DNA of 64,000 nucleotides from Taudactylus pleione. Its lineage: Eukaryota; Chordata; Amphibia; Anura; Myobatrachidae. The notes under the pieces are model-generated. The model had not been told where the DNA came from. It was given only the letters and a program-made list of their open reading frames with translations, and did no database searches. Shown here one piece after another: positions 43,790-55,992 of the stretch (its first letter is position 1; every line of letters begins with the position of its first letter). The stretch spans positions 7,032,001 through 7,096,000 of the forward strand of contig JAUIMM010000534.1 of assembly GCA_031769625.1 (NCBI GenBank). Direction: 5' to 3'. The position numbers were made by a program, and so were the translations under genes.

Positions 43790-44813
43790 ATTTGTAATTT
43801 AGCATTTGGTGGAAATGAGTGTATGTGAATGAAGCTGCAATGGCAAGAGTCATTGGTGTTTGGCTGGCCTTATGTGTTCCCAGTCCAACATGCAAAGTGC
43901 AAAACAAGATTATTTGAAAAATACTTTCCCTTGATAACAATGCTGTTTCATGGTCTGCAGCACAATGAACACTTACAAATCACTGAGCTTAAAGGATTAT
44001 TACAATTTCAAACAAGTGGCTTCCACATAATATATGAGGCCCAAACATACATATTTGTAAACGCAACATGGTACCTATGAGGTTTAGCTTTGGAGAAGTA
44101 CTGTAGAACCCCTGGCCTCCAGCAGAGTAATATTGCCTAATTTAGAGAGACAGATACAATATTAGATGCATGTCTGCCATACATTACTTGAGTTATAGTT
44201 TACTGCCATAGTCATTGCTCATAGTGATCTGATATCACTGCAACCTGTCTTTTGCAAAAGATAATAAGCCAGAAAAGTGCTACTGGAAATGAAAGCATTG
44301 CCTGCAGATTACATTACTTGGCAAACATTAACTTTCGTACATTATTGAAGAAGCAATTTATCTTTTAGAGAAGAAACGTTTCAGAGATAACATTATACTA
44401 TATAGGGACATTTATTACAACAATAAAAAGAAATAGGAGACGTCTGTGCAATATAAGATACAGATGTAAATAAGTGTCTACTTATGACTGCTGGAGCATA
44501 GATATAATGCAGATTATACAACACTTTCAGACACAAGAGACCGAGTCGGATTACCCTCTTCGTTAAGAAAAAGGACCTTAGACAGCTGACACCTGAACAG
44601 GTCCATAGGCAGCCACAATGGAACAGGTTTGTTTCATATTTTGTCGAGACATTTTACAGTAAAACAGTTTTAGTACGTATCAAATGAAGTCACCACCTTG
44701 CTCCCAGGAAATCTGTGTAAAACAAACATGGAGCAATTTCTTATCTAACTTATGAGGCCATCTAACAGCTATTCAACATGTTTGTTATCACGTAAATGTC
44801 AACCTGTCACTTA
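43790..44813. other. Unassigned AT-rich sequence
   Basis: Nothing recognised. Confidence 0.5.
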
Positions 44814-45188
44814 CCCTGGTACACACTAGGCCGATGGGTCGGCCATTGGCCGAGCTGAAGATTGGTAAGTGCATATACAGTACACTTACCAATCATCTGC
44901 TCGATGTGTAGGGCCTGATGTCATAACTGGGTGGGCATTTAAACTGCCCGTCCAGTTGAGCTGTCAGTCAGTGCCGGGTCCCTGCAGCATGTGTACGGGC
45001 GATTAGCAGGTCGTCCGTACACACCAGTAGAGGCACTGATATATATGCAGCTATATCATCCATCTGCTGTGCTGCACAGTCGATGCGGTATGTCTGTGAC
45101 ATATCGGTGGTACACACACGCCGACACTCGCGATATATCGGCCGTTCGATTGAATGTCCGATATATATCGCCCGGTGTGTACCCAGCT
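44814..45188. mobile_element. MITE with TTA target duplication
   Basis: Left end CCCTGGTACACACTAGGCCG and right end CGGTGTGTACCCAGCT are inverted. TTA flanks at 44811-44813 and 45189-45191. The interior pairs 'gccgttcgattgaatgtccgatatat' motifs and contains 'gctgtgctgcacagtcgatgcggtatgt', matching 23830-23850. It is probably PIF/Harbinger-derived. Confidence 0.75.
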
Positions 45189-45191
45189 TTA

Positions 45192-46527
45192 GTTATTTTC
45201 TGGGCCAAACTAATATTCATGAAGATGCAACGTGTCAATTCACTAAGAACGTAAGGCATGATTTGTTAATGCATATACTTCTTCATAATCTAATAATTTT
45301 AACCATCAGCAGACTAGAAAGTTGCATCTTCCCACCAGGAAAATTGTTCTTCCATTTGTCTTCAGAACAGCCTGACCTGGGCAGGACATGGACTCATTAA
45401 GGTATCTCGTCTACTTGCAAAGTACCTGCTGAAGGATCTTTGCTCTACAGTAGTCTCTTGATCGGACTGAAATCTGCTGATTGTAGAGATGACTACATTA
45501 ATCTGGATTCATTGCAGGACCATACTTGCTTCCTGAATTTGAGCTTTATGTTGCTGAAAAAGACCATTTGCTGTTCATTATAATGCTACCAGTAGGAAAT
45601 GTAGCTGAACGTAAACAATATTCTGATACACTGAGAACCAACTGATCGCCACGGAAACGCAATCCACAAATTGAACTGTTTATATCCAGCAGGTCTGTTA
45701 CATGGGCTCATCTGGTTTTTATTATTCCTTGATCCTGCTATCACTGTGATACAGGACATTGTCTCTCCAATTGTCCAGTGTCCATCGCTCCTTCGCCCAC
45801 AGGAATGCCAATTTTTTGTTTTGCGTTGATTGGAGAAGAATTCAGTTGGGATATCAGCTGTTGTATTCCCTCCATATATAACACAGTACAACCAATTGTG
45901 CTTTTTTTTTTGGCACCTCTTAGTTGAGTTGAAGGTAGACCAATCACAACTCAAGCTGTGTTAGTTTCCTTTCACCATTGGTCAGTTTCAAATACTAGAA
46001 GAATCTTTAGCTGGATGTTATTTGGGTAGTCTCCCATTCTCCATACTTCTGTGACATTATCAGGCATGGAAACCCCAGCAATGTTTCTGGTTATGGTACA
46101 CTCACACCAAATATATCAATACGGTAACTTGCATGGGATGGTGTGGCTAATAAACTGGTAACCTTAAATGTATGACCCAACAGCTACTGTAGCTCAACAA
46201 ACTTTATGGAATTCTGGTACCTACAGTAGCAATTATCATTATTTAAATTATACTGCACCACCAGTCATAAGTAGACAGCAATACAAGAATAGCTAAAAAT
46301 AAATTCCTTCTACAAATCTCCAATGGAAATTACAGAACAATTGTCTATGAATTATTTCTTTCAACAAAAATGTCACTTACATGTAAAGCTCCACTGAGTT
46401 ATTTGTGTTTGCGAAAGTCATGCTACATTGGTCACACAAAATACTGGCCAACATGACTTTAATGTTAATATTGTTCAAAAAGATCCCAATTCTCCAGAAG
46501 CCTCTGGCTAGCAGCAGACTGATCACT
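45192..46527. other. Unassigned; possible decayed coding stretch
   Basis: Minus-strand open stretches around 45586-45954 (up to 122 codons) are followed by multiple stops. I do not recognise a domain. The stretch could be part of an old transposon, but no motif settles it. Confidence 0.3.
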
Positions 46528-47125
46528 GGGCCTGATTCAGAGCCGGACGCTATTTGCGGACGCTCGTTCAGAAAAAGGGGCTGGCTATTTAAATTGAGCA
46601 CTCGCTCTTTGCAGTCTGTTGACGCCTCTATGTCTGAACGAGCGAACGAAACATGCGCTCGCTATTTTGTAAAGACGCCCCTTGGCCGCTCGCATCATAC
46701 GTCATCTCCGCTATTTATTAGATTAATCGAGTACATCGAAAGGCGTATGAGCTGCTCGCAATTCTTGTGGTAGCATTTTCCTACTGCAATCATGCGAGCA
46801 GTTCAGGCTAAAAGACAACCAAGTGACGTGGTTGATGACGCTGCTTTGTTAATTATGCACACCCATTAAACGCCCGTTTTGACCGTTTGGCACGCCTGCG
46901 TTCCGATCTCCACTCCCCGTTTTCAAGCACCTTCCCCTGTTCCCACCCACAAACGCCTCATCCTGTCACTCAAATTAGCAGGCATTCGCTATTTTGCGAG
47001 AACACGATTTCCGACCGCACTGACTGGTTGGCGCATGCACATTACAACCCATACGCATGCGCAGATGTGCGAACATCGCTCGGAGCGAACGAGCAGCCGC
47101 TTACGAGCGCCTCTGAATCAGGCCC
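46528..47125 (+). mobile_element. 598-bp TIR element (GGGCCTGATTCAG family)
   Basis: Left end GGGCCTGATTCAGAGCCGGA and right end GCCTCTGAATCAGGCCC are inverted. Flanks are ACT and TCT. The sequence follows 10898-11494 throughout (shared 'acgcctctatgtctgaacg', 'aaaagacaaccaagtgacgt' and 'caagcaccttccc'), with mainly point differences. Confidence 0.85.
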
Positions 47126-47450
47126 TCTGTTTGGTAATACCGGAGAGTGTAGTATTTTTAGAAAGGGGATGAAGTCTCAGACTTTGTGACCCAAATGCCG
47201 CTATGTCTGACAGCTGGAGTTGCTCGTCATGGTAATTAAGAGTAATGATAAAAAGAGCTACACAACAGGCTATATTTAGGCTTTACATTGTGAAACTTCT
47301 CCTTTTTTCCATTTTCACAAGCAAAGACAACTTGAACAAGGATTTGGTAAGAGCGATATTTAAATTGATGGTTCAAAAACAGGCTGATAGATTAATTGGG
47401 TTCTGACAAAATTAACCTGTGTGTGTGTTTGTATGTTAGGGAATTTAGGG

Positions 47451-47526
47451 GCATATGTATCAAAGCTTGATGTGAGATAAAATTGTGAGATATATATCAC
47501 CAACCAATCAGCTTCTAACTTGACAA
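47451..47526. mobile_element. Foldback MITE, half only
   Basis: GGGCATATGTATCAAAGCTT and 'caaccaatcagcttctaact' form a left arm. The right arm is missing, and the sequence passes into an L2-like tail. Confidence 0.6.
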
Positions 47527-47595
47527 TTATTGCCTGTACAGCGCTGTGCAAACTGGCACTATTGCAGTAAATAATAGTCATAAAAATAAATGGTC
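47527..47595 (+). mobile_element. L2/CR1-like LINE 3' tail fragment
   Basis: 'tgcctgtacagcgctgtgcaaactggcactattgcagtaaataatag' has the 'tgtacagcgctg...ggcgctatt...aataataa' order of an L2-like tail. Confidence 0.5.
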
Positions 47596-48128
47596 ATTAT
47601 AAAATGATTAGGTAGACCAAAAGCAAATCGATTAATACATACTGTAGTGTGAACTTTAGACCAAAAAGTAAATGCAGTAACTTACCAGTAATCTCCTTTG
47701 GGATATTGGTGTCATGTTTAGGACACAAATGCTACATACTGACAACACATTTTATCCCAAGTCCTGATTTTCCTAATGTAGTTACATATATCTGCACATG
47801 TTAAATGGTCCGGGAGGGGCACCTGTGATTTGTGTAAACAGACACACCCTTTCTTACGATTGCAGACAGAACCTGTCATTTCTCATACCAGAGAGAGGAT
47901 GATCGGTTAGGAATGCAAGTCCTGTACAGAATTATTTGGTGGAACAGAGTAAAGAGTATAAGGGGTACAATAAGAATCACTTCCTGTGGACTTTTTCTCC
48001 CAAATCTTAGATTTTTTTTATGCAAGTGTTGAGTAGAAATCTTTTTAGAGAACTGATAGCTGCAAATCTGTACATAAAGGGCAAAATTGTACTGCATTGT
48101 AGCAGGTGTATATAAGTACAGTATACAC
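47596..48128. other. Unassigned AT-rich sequence
   Basis: Nothing recognised. Confidence 0.45.
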
Positions 48129-48345
48129 CAGGGCTGTAACTAGTGGTGTGCGTACGGTTCTGCTGCCCACGGTGCAGGACCATGAATCTGCACCATCATT
48201 ACCCCACGGTACTTGCATTTGGCTTGCACTTGCAGGGAGCCTGGAATGGCACCCTGCACCAATTGAGCTCTAGGCACGCATCCTGTAGGCCCCGCCTCCT
48301 CAATGTGATAACATTATGTCACATGTTTAGGGGTGGGGCTGGCAC
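48129..48345 (+). mobile_element. hAT-like element, left end only
   Basis: Begins CAGGGCTGTAACTAGTGG, a CAGGGCCGTAACTAG-type tip as at 31978. The interior shares 'tatgtcacatgtttaggggtggggctgg' with 30936-30962. No right end is visible. Confidence 0.5.
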
Positions 48346-48906
48346 ACATATGTATATCAGCACCCTGCATGTGCTGGTATGAATATATGGGAAAACTTAA
48401 AGTCAATTTCTGCTGATGAAACATGCAAAGTTATGTGGGTCAAGTCGAATATTTTGTGGAACAGTTTTTTTACATTTTGCTTCTGTCTAATAAAGATGGA
48501 CTTATGTTGTTTGACAAGGAAAAGGATGGTATAATCTTGGCATTTACATCAAGATGTACTGTAGTGTACACTAAATTATGCGATGGAATGCATTTACCTT
48601 GCACATACGACTGCTGGATCGTGCCTGTCTCTTACACGATTTAGCTACATTTGTGTATTAATAGATATCTGCAGATCCTACAGAGAGAGTGATAAGCTAA
48701 TGATCTACTAATGATCATATGTCATGTACTCTGATAACTGTCGTGATTTTGTCAAACGGTGAAAGTTGCAAAGTTTCACACAAAAGTGGTAGTTTCTGGG
48801 TGGTTTGGGTTGGGGACAGGGATTATTTTGTTTAAATTTCACATGTCTAAATGTTGGGAATCATGTATACTATTTACTAAAGTAAAGTCATAGTCCTAGG
48901 CATACT

Positions 48907-49083
48907 GGGGTTATATGAAGCTGTGAAAAGCGTGGAGAAGTGGACCAGTGGAGAAGTTGCCCATAACAACCAATCAGCTTTGATGTAGCAATTATCAAGT
49001 ACAGTCTATAAAATAGGTAGGAGCTGATTGGTTGCTATAGGCAACTTCTCTTTACTATTTTCACTGCTTGATACATAAACCCC
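48907..49083. mobile_element. Foldback MITE
   Basis: Left end GGGGTTATATGAAGC and right end GCTTGATACATAAACCCC are inverted. Arms 'gttgcccataacaaccaatc' and 'gattggttgctataggcaac' pair. The 3-bp flanks ACT and ATA do not match. Confidence 0.7.
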
Positions 49084-49939
49084 ATATATAGTATATAGAA
49101 AGCTGTCTGTACACACGTACAGTACCTCCCTAAATACAACTATATAAACACATATAAACCACTCATAACACCTATACATAGGCAGTAAAAGCTCACATCT
49201 TGCAGAGCGATAAAAAAAACCCTGCCCGCTGCTCTGCCTCTTCAGTGCCCACTGACTCACACTCTGTACTTGGCATCTGTTTCTGTACTAATGTTGCTAA
49301 TTCTTTAAATTGACATGGTACTCTTCTGTCCTCTGTGCTCTCAGCCATATATCGCTGGCCACTGACCCAATGCCCACTGTTCTCTAGCCACTAGCCTCTT
49401 CCTGTACCTAAGGTGCCGCATTTCTGAGTTGCTTCTGAGCTGTTGCATTCTCTGTTAACAGCTGTGATTTCTGATCTAATCCACTTTACGTGTGTTTTAT
49501 GTATGTGTTAAACACATGAAGTCTGATAACGAAAAATGTTCCAATAAATTTAAAAAGTGTCAGTACACAGTAATTATCTGTAAACTTTTCAAATTGTGGT
49601 GTAAATGTGTGTAAACCCATTCAATACCTACCCATATATGTTGTATGCATTACAAAAATTGTCAATACTCAAAAGTAGACAGGCTTCTGCAGTGAGCGGA
49701 CTGGTGGATCCAGTTAGTGTGTGTGGCCGGTGGACAGAAGGAGGAAGAAGTTGTGGCTGCCCTGATCTCAAGCTGCAGGAAGATTGTTTTCCTGTAACCA
49801 TTGTGGGTGAATCACCCTTCACTGTGGCTCTGGTGGGAAGCAGAGTCTGGGGGCAGAGCTGCAGGTAATCACAGGCTGGCTGTGCGCTTTAAGATCATTG
49901 GCTGCAGGAAGATCACTACCTAGGAGCCGCTAGGGGATG
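49084..49939. other. Unassigned sequence
   Basis: Low GC with a GC-richer patch at 49690-49900 ('gtgagcggactggtggatcc', 'gtggctctggtgggaagcag'). The patch is open on both strands over about 65-87 codons but shows no domain or splice evidence. Confidence 0.4.
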
Positions 49940-50470
49940 TAGTCAGGATGCCGGCGGTCGAAAGCCGACCATCGAAATCCCAACAGTGAAAGCCCAGCAT
50001 GGGACTAAAGATAGGTGTCTAAATCCCGATGCCTTTCAGCCCCACGCCGAAATCCCGACGCCCGGGCGTCGGGAGCTCTTAGTTGCGTGGGGGGATAGGT
50101 GTAGGGACTCCTGGGGTTAGGGCAAGGCACCCCCCCGGGAGGTATAGGCTAGGGAAAGGGGGGGTTAGGGCCAGGCACCACCGGGGAGGAGGTTAGGGTT
50201 AGGAACCCCCCAGGAGGATTAGGTTTAGGTTGCGGAGAGGGGAGGGGGGGTTAGATTTAGGCACCCCAGGGCGAGGTTAGGGTTAGGCACTAGGGGGAGA
50301 GGTTAGGCTTAGGCACCACTAAGGGAGGGTTAGGTTCATGGGGGGAGAGGGGAGGGTTAGGGGACTTACCCTAGTCGGGATCTTCATCTGCCGGCCTTCC
50401 AGGGTCGGGATTTCATCCGCCAGGCTTAGGTCCAGCGGTATTACATATCAATTCCGCCGCCAGCAGGCAA
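49940..50470. mobile_element. Longest copy of the TTAGGG-like element family
   Basis: The left part 'aggatgccggcggtcgaaag' and 'cccgacgcccgggcgtcggg' leads into about 280 bp of 'ggttagggttaggcacc' variants, then 'ctagtcgggatcttcatctgccgg' and 'gccgccagcaggc'. The outer parts are related to 10380-10470 and 33505-33555. No target duplication was fixed. Confidence 0.55.
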
Positions 50471-51400
50471 TTTTACACTATTGCATAATATATGACCGTG
50501 TCAGGGAAAGCCCATCTTGGCGTGGTCACACCTGATACTACCAGAACAGGCAAGTGGTTAATTTTAAAAAATAGTCTGAATAGTTATTTCTCAGGGAATG
50601 TCCATTTGAAGGCAGAACAGTGCATTGTCAGGCTCCATACCAAAACTTAAGTAGGGGCCCAACAAAGCCGCTGTAGCTTCCCGGGTCCAATGCTCTGATC
50701 TTTAAAGGGCATTTTGGGGTCACTTCTGAGCATGCATGTAAGAAGAAGGCACCGTTCTGCTCTTTTACAGCACCATGGTAGTTCCTCTAAAGTTTTCACT
50801 AATAAGAGTGGTTTTCCACTTAAGTATCACATTTATTAACTTACTTTACCATTAATAGTATTTTCTGTGTTTAGCAGGGTCCTGGCACTTATAGATAACC
50901 AGAACCTCTGCCGATCACCTCTGGCACTGCTTCGCTCTCTGTAGCTGGGGATATCAATCACTCAGGTTTTCAGCTACAGTGACTGTACTATTATTGGTAA
51001 ATGAAGGTACAGTATTTAGGGAAAATATTTTTGTGATAGAAAATCCATTTAAAGTTTCATCAATGCATTTCTGTTGTTTTGATAAGAGTAAAGGTAGCAC
51101 ACAGCACAGTTCTGACTTTACAAAGACAAGATATAAATATCTCCCTTAAAACTCATTAAAATGATTAAATTTAGCACTAGTAGTTTCCATCTATTGTTTT
51201 ACTATAAATAAACATAAATAAAGATGACGTATTTTAAGGCAACATTTGCATTTGAGTAATGCCTGGAATCATACCAAATCACTGGGTGTGCTAGGCTATT
51301 TAAAGTATTTAGCATCTGCCTCCTATAAGATTTGTTTTGTTTAGAATAATTGTATTGAAATGCTTTGATATTTCGTTTATAGCAGACATACGTAACCATT
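50471..51400. other. Unassigned sequence
   Basis: Nothing recognised. Confidence 0.5.
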
Positions 51401-51500
51401 GTTACTCCGACTGTTATTGAACTACATGTTCCAGCATGTCCTGGCAGCCTTTGGTTGGCAAAGTATGCTTTGAGTTGCAGTTTTGTAACAACTCGATCAG
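51401..51500. repeat. Dispersed repeat ('aactaca.gt.ccagcatg')
   Basis: 'aactacatgttccagcatgtcctggcagcc' faces 'gctttgagttgcagttttg' as an imperfect inverted pair. A similar stretch, 'actacaacttccagcatgccctg', is at 53368-53390. This wording is common in vertebrate hAT-derived repeats, but ends are not clear. Confidence 0.4.
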
Positions 51501-52012
51501 TAGGACATTTAGTTAGAATGTTCTTATACTGTTCCAAATAGAATGCCAAATGTATATATTCCCAGTTCTTTGGGCCTGACCTGGAATTTCCACTATTCTT
51601 TATCTAAACAGCAGGCAGTTTACTCATGTTGCATTCAATTTTGAACTCTGCAAGGGCAGAATCTGACTGAATGTTTTCTGAATGAGTCCATAATGTCAGT
51701 TAAATATACATTTACTAGGCAGCCCACTTATAGATGAGAGCCAGTAAATATGATTATTTTTATCACGGCTTATCCCAGCAATCATTGCGGTCCCAACCAC
51801 TACTGTATGATGCACTGGCGGGGAGAGGGCAGTGATGGGCATTGCGTTGCCACTCCTCGCACACTTGGCACTTTGAACCTCCCTCTGGCATCTCCAGACT
51901 CATCAGTGAAAAACTGAGACATTTTGTGGGGTTCATCCAGTAAGCTTTGTATACACGACAGTTCTTTGTCCCAATAACTCTGAGGAGCTGTCCTATGCAA
52001 GCTGGCCTAAAG

Positions 52013-52295
52013 CTGGGTATACATTATGCCAGAGATTCCCAAACTCCGACATTACAGTTCAGGTTTTAAGGATATCCATGCTTTAGTATAGGTGACTGAA
52101 TTAGTACCTCAGTCAATTTGATTTAGGCATCTGGACTCAAGCACGGATATCCTTAAAACCTGTACTGTAAGTAATGGTGGAGTTTGGGAAATGGCCGCAA
52201 CCGATCAGCAATGATTGGACAGACGGGCATGAAAAATCTTCTAACATGTCTGACTTATCTGATTATTGGTCGGCCCCATCTGACAGTGTATGTAC
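52013..52295. mobile_element. 'gctgggtacac' MITE split by a hAT
   Basis: Begins AAGCTGGGTATACATTATGCC. It resumes after the nested hAT with 'ccgatcagcaatgattggacag' and ends near 'gacagtgtatgtactgac'. The arms are consistent with the group at 44814. The right end is approximate. Confidence 0.5.
52030..52195. mobile_element. Nested short hAT (TTCCCAAACTCC ends)
   Basis: CAGAGATTCCCAAACTCC and GGAGTTTGGGAAATG are inverted. Inner phrases 'caggttttaaggatatccatg' and 'cacggatatccttaaaacctg' make most of the 166 bp palindromic. No matching 8-bp flanks. Confidence 0.6.
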
Positions 52296-52339
52296 TGACG
52301 CAGCAAACCACCCCGACATTTTCCCTGTTCCGTTAATAC

Positions 52340-52456
52340 CACACATCAGGAATAGGCAACAGCTGATTAGCTTAATTCAACACCTGTGCTCCAGCTAGAT
52401 GACCTGGAAAACATGCACTGTTAGCGCACCATGAAGACCAGGTTTAAGGAACACTG
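52340..52456 (-). mobile_element. hAT right-end fragment (GTGTTCC...CTGGTTTAAG)
   Basis: 'ccagctagatgacctggaaaacatgcactgtt' and the end 'accaggtttaaggaacactg' match 63734-63886 in overall content, with the terminus being the complement of CAGTGTTCCTTAAACCTGG. The left half is lost. Confidence 0.5.
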
Positions 52457-52498
52457 CTTTATGATATAACACTAGGAAAAGACACTGTAAACACAAAG

Positions 52499-52723
52499 GG
52501 GTAAATAGACTAAAAGTTAATTTAATCAATTTTGATCGATTTTAAATCAATCTAAATCTATGTTGATTTTCAGGTGTTATATCGCACATTAACTAACATT
52601 TAAAAATAAATATTATAAAATCATCTGTAAGTAAATGCGTGATTTAGCAGCTGAAACACATAGATATTGATCGATTTAAAATTGATCAAAATGTATTACA
52701 ATCAGCCTTTAGTAACTTTACCC
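52499..52723. mobile_element. MITE ('ggggtaaatagactaaaag' type)
   Basis: Left end GGGGTAAATAGACTAAAAG and right end CCTTTAGTAACTTTACCCC are inverted. Inner 'attttgatcgattttaaatc' and 'gatcgatttaaaattgatca' also pair. Flanks AAA and AAG match at two of three positions. Confidence 0.75.
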
Positions 52724-54317
52724 CAAGGCGGTGTATATACTGTATGAAAGTAATTTATGATATCCTGAAAAGGGTTGATATTTGTTATTTTGCATATATT
52801 GCACTAATAACGGTGTCACTATATTTAACTGCACATAGTTGCAGTATCATTACATAATAAGCCTTCAGTTTTTTATAATAGAACCTCCAGTTCATTTCCT
52901 TTATGATTCAGCTGGAAATTGCACTGTGGTACACTGCACCTGTAAGATCAAACAAAGTGGATACAGAACTAGGTGTGAACACAATGACCACTGTATATGA
53001 CAGACCTGCTCTTTCACTTGCAGTCATAACTATAAGCCATAAAGTTACATTGTGTAACATATCTCTTTCTGTATTCATAGCTAAAAATACTCAACCGGAC
53101 CACAAATGTAATAAATCAGCAGCATAAATCTCAGCTGTTCACCAACCATGAAATAAGTCATTTTAAATCCAGTAATCATTACACATGGGTAATAGGTATT
53201 TAAATAGAATGGTTAATTAATGGTAAATTAAGAGAAACGTTTAAATATGATAACACATTGAGATCACAGTGACAAGGCGCATAACATACCACTGTACCAA
53301 AACATAAATACATTTTTAGCATTATGAAGCATACATATCTTGAACAAAGGCAACCATCTGTTTTGGTACTACAACTTCCAGCATGCCCTGCTCTGATAGG
53401 ATGTGCTGGCACTTATAGTTCCACATGAGTTGGAGAGCCATGGGTTGTGCAAATCTGACTGAAACAGTAGACAACCATAGTTGTAAACAGGTCTATATGT
53501 AATATCATAAATATCTTAGTCGCTATAGGTAAATAAATCAATAGTAAATAAAATTAATACCAACATAGTCAAGCAAATCATTACTAAAAATAGAGTATCA
53601 TAAGTTAAAGACTGATTGTTAGGACACAGATCAACACTTAAGATTAGTTCAGGAAGACAATGAAGAAGTCGTTTAAATTAAACCAATATAGAAATCATTC
53701 CTACAGTTCTTGATGGAGATTTATTGTATGGTGAAGCTCCTGTTAAATATACACAACACAGGAGTTATATTACCTGTGAGAGATAATATGAAATATATAA
53801 CACTTCTGATCCAGTCTGCTCACCGTAATATAGAAGGAATGAGGCAAATCCTAGCAGGTTAATCCACAATCCTACAGCAATAAATACACATTCCTTCTGT
53901 AAGTCCTAAGCACAGGTTCCCGTGTGTGCCTCTCTCAGGTCTGCAGGTAGCAGTGTGACAGGTGCAGTGCCCGCTTGCAGTATGTCTCAGGTGAGACACA
54001 CCCACATTCCTTACAGTACACTTGGAAACTAGGTGTAGTTTGGCAACATACTCAAACACAGAACAGGCACATTCTTCACAGAATGATCTTACAGTATGTG
54101 ACTTTGTGACTTTTAAGTCTGAGGTAACACCTTAATGAATTCAGTTATTTTATGTTAAACAGGCGTACTGTCTAATAAAAATTACCATGATGAACTGCCA
54201 CGCATTGTGGTCCTAACAGCAACCATGCAATTAATTCTTATACAAGCGGTACAGTATAAATGTTTATCTGGCTACTGTCCCACAATCCTATAAAGGACTG
54301 TTTACTGTAGGTGTTGT
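52724..54317. other. Unassigned AT-rich sequence
   Basis: No gene. A dispersed repeat stretch is at 53365-53450 ('actacaacttccagcatgcc', 'tgagttggagagccatgggttg'). Confidence 0.5.
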
Positions 54318-54731
54318 CTAAAAACTAGAGATGTGCGCCGACCCCCATGTTTTGGATCGGTATCTCCTCGTGTTTTGGATCTGGATTGGTTTTGCCAAAA
54401 CTGCCCCTTGCGTGTTTTGTTTTTGGGTTTTGGATCTGTATATTTTATTTAAAAAATTATAAAAACAGCTAAAATCACATAATTTGGGCTTTTGTTTGTT
54501 CATACAGTATTATTAACCTCAATAACATTAATTTCCACTTGTTTCCAGTAAATTTTGACCACCTCACAGTTCACAATATTGTTTTCATCCAGTTTAGGCC
54601 CAAAATTTGCACCAAGCTACCTGGCTGACAAAGCTAAGCAGCAGCAGTGGGTGGCACAAACACGTGGCAGTTCATCTTCCAACATGGTACATCAGGAAAC
54701 AAATGTTTTTTTATTATTCAAGAGGCCTGAG

Positions 54732-55646
54732 CAGGGGTGTATCTAGTGATCCAAGCGCCCCAGGCGATGTAATGGACTGGCGCCCCCCTATGCAGTGCCC
54801 CCAATAGTAATACCCCAGTAGTAATCCCCCCTATGCTGCATTGCCCCCAGTAGTAGCCCCCCTATACAGTGCCCCCAGTAGTAGTCCCCCCATACAGTTC
54901 CCCCAGTAGTAGTCCCCCCTATATAGTGCCCCCAGTAATGGCCACCCACCTTAATTTCCCCCAGTATTGGCCACCCCTATACAGTGCCCCCAGTAGTGGC
55001 CACCCCCCCCTAAATTGCTCCCAGGAGTGGCCACCCCTATACAGTGCTCCAAGTATTGGCCACCCCCATAAATTGCCCCCAGTAGTGGCCACTCCTATAC
55101 AGTGCCCCCCAGTAACGGGCACCCCCCCATGAAGTGCCCCCAGTAGCTGCCACCCCCTATTTCAGTGCCCCCCCCCCTGTAGTGCCAGGCTTACACACAC
55201 ACAAAGAACAAAAAAAAATTAAACTTACCTGATCCTCGCTCCTGACGCGACCGCCAATGTCTGTTCTGAGTCCCAGCCAATCTTCTCCTGCATGGGAGAG
55301 ATGTCATGACGTATGACGTCTCTCCCATCACATGCTGCGGCGGGAGCCGGCACACAGAGCTCATTAGTGAGCTCCAGCCGGCTCCCTCCACGGACGACGC
55401 AGCAGCAAATGAGAGTCTGTCTGACTCTCATTGGCTGGCTGCTATTACAAACACACAGCCGCCGCTGGTGGCTGTGTGTTTGTAAATGGTGTAGGGCAGA
55501 CCGCTATCACTGCAGTCTGCCCTACACTTGTGGGGCTGGGGGACTTGTCCACCCCTTGGCTACTGGTGGCACTGCTGGACAGCGCCCCCCCTTTGGTTTG
55601 CACCCCTGGTGAGTGCCATCCTGGCCAATGGGTAGATACGCCCCTG
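54732..55646. mobile_element. Nested 915-bp hAT (CAGGGGTGTATCTA ends)
   Basis: Ends CAGGGGTGTATCTAGTG and GGGTAGATACGCCCCTG are inverted. An exact 8-bp duplication, ggcctgag, lies at 54724-54731 and 55647-55654. The 5' third is a minisatellite. The centre is a GC-rich hairpin region ('gagatgtcatgacgtatgacgtctctcccatc', 'ggctgtgtgtttgtaa' facing 'ttacaaacacacagcc'). No transposase is present. It is younger than the large hAT that holds it. Confidence 0.92.
54790..55175. repeat. ~32-bp minisatellite inside the nested hAT
   Basis: Tandem units of the 'cagtgcccccagtagtggccacccctata' type, about 11-12 copies. Early units are shorter ('cagtgcccccagtagtagtccccccta'), so the array grades from one variant to another. 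Confidence 0.9.
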
Positions 55647-55992
55647 GGCCTGAGGGAGTTCGGGTATGTATGCAGTTGAAGGGTTGATTGGTAGTAAATT
55701 TTATTAAATTTTTTGATTCCGAAGTAAATTTATGAGGGAGGAGGGGAGGCATTTTCAAAAAATATTTTACTCATTCACATCAGTCCTTGCCCCAGAAGAA
55801 TCCTTGAGCGCCATGTCTATTGCTGCTGCTGGGAGTGGATTTTCATCCCAGAAGAGGACCAGGAAGACTACTAGTAGTGCTTTCCAAAACAATTGACTGT
55901 TAAATAATCATTTGCAAAGATTCCACTTGAAAAGCATTTCCCAACCTGTACAGGGACATTAAAAAAATATAATTAGTGGCCTCCAAAATGCC

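Noticed and set aside
45741..45947. Tc3/mariner transposase catalytic region on the minus strand
   Set aside because: The 'vGEGAMDTGQ' stretch faintly recalls a G-G-G-x-M-V-W motif, but the Trp and the flanking catalytic Asp context are absent.
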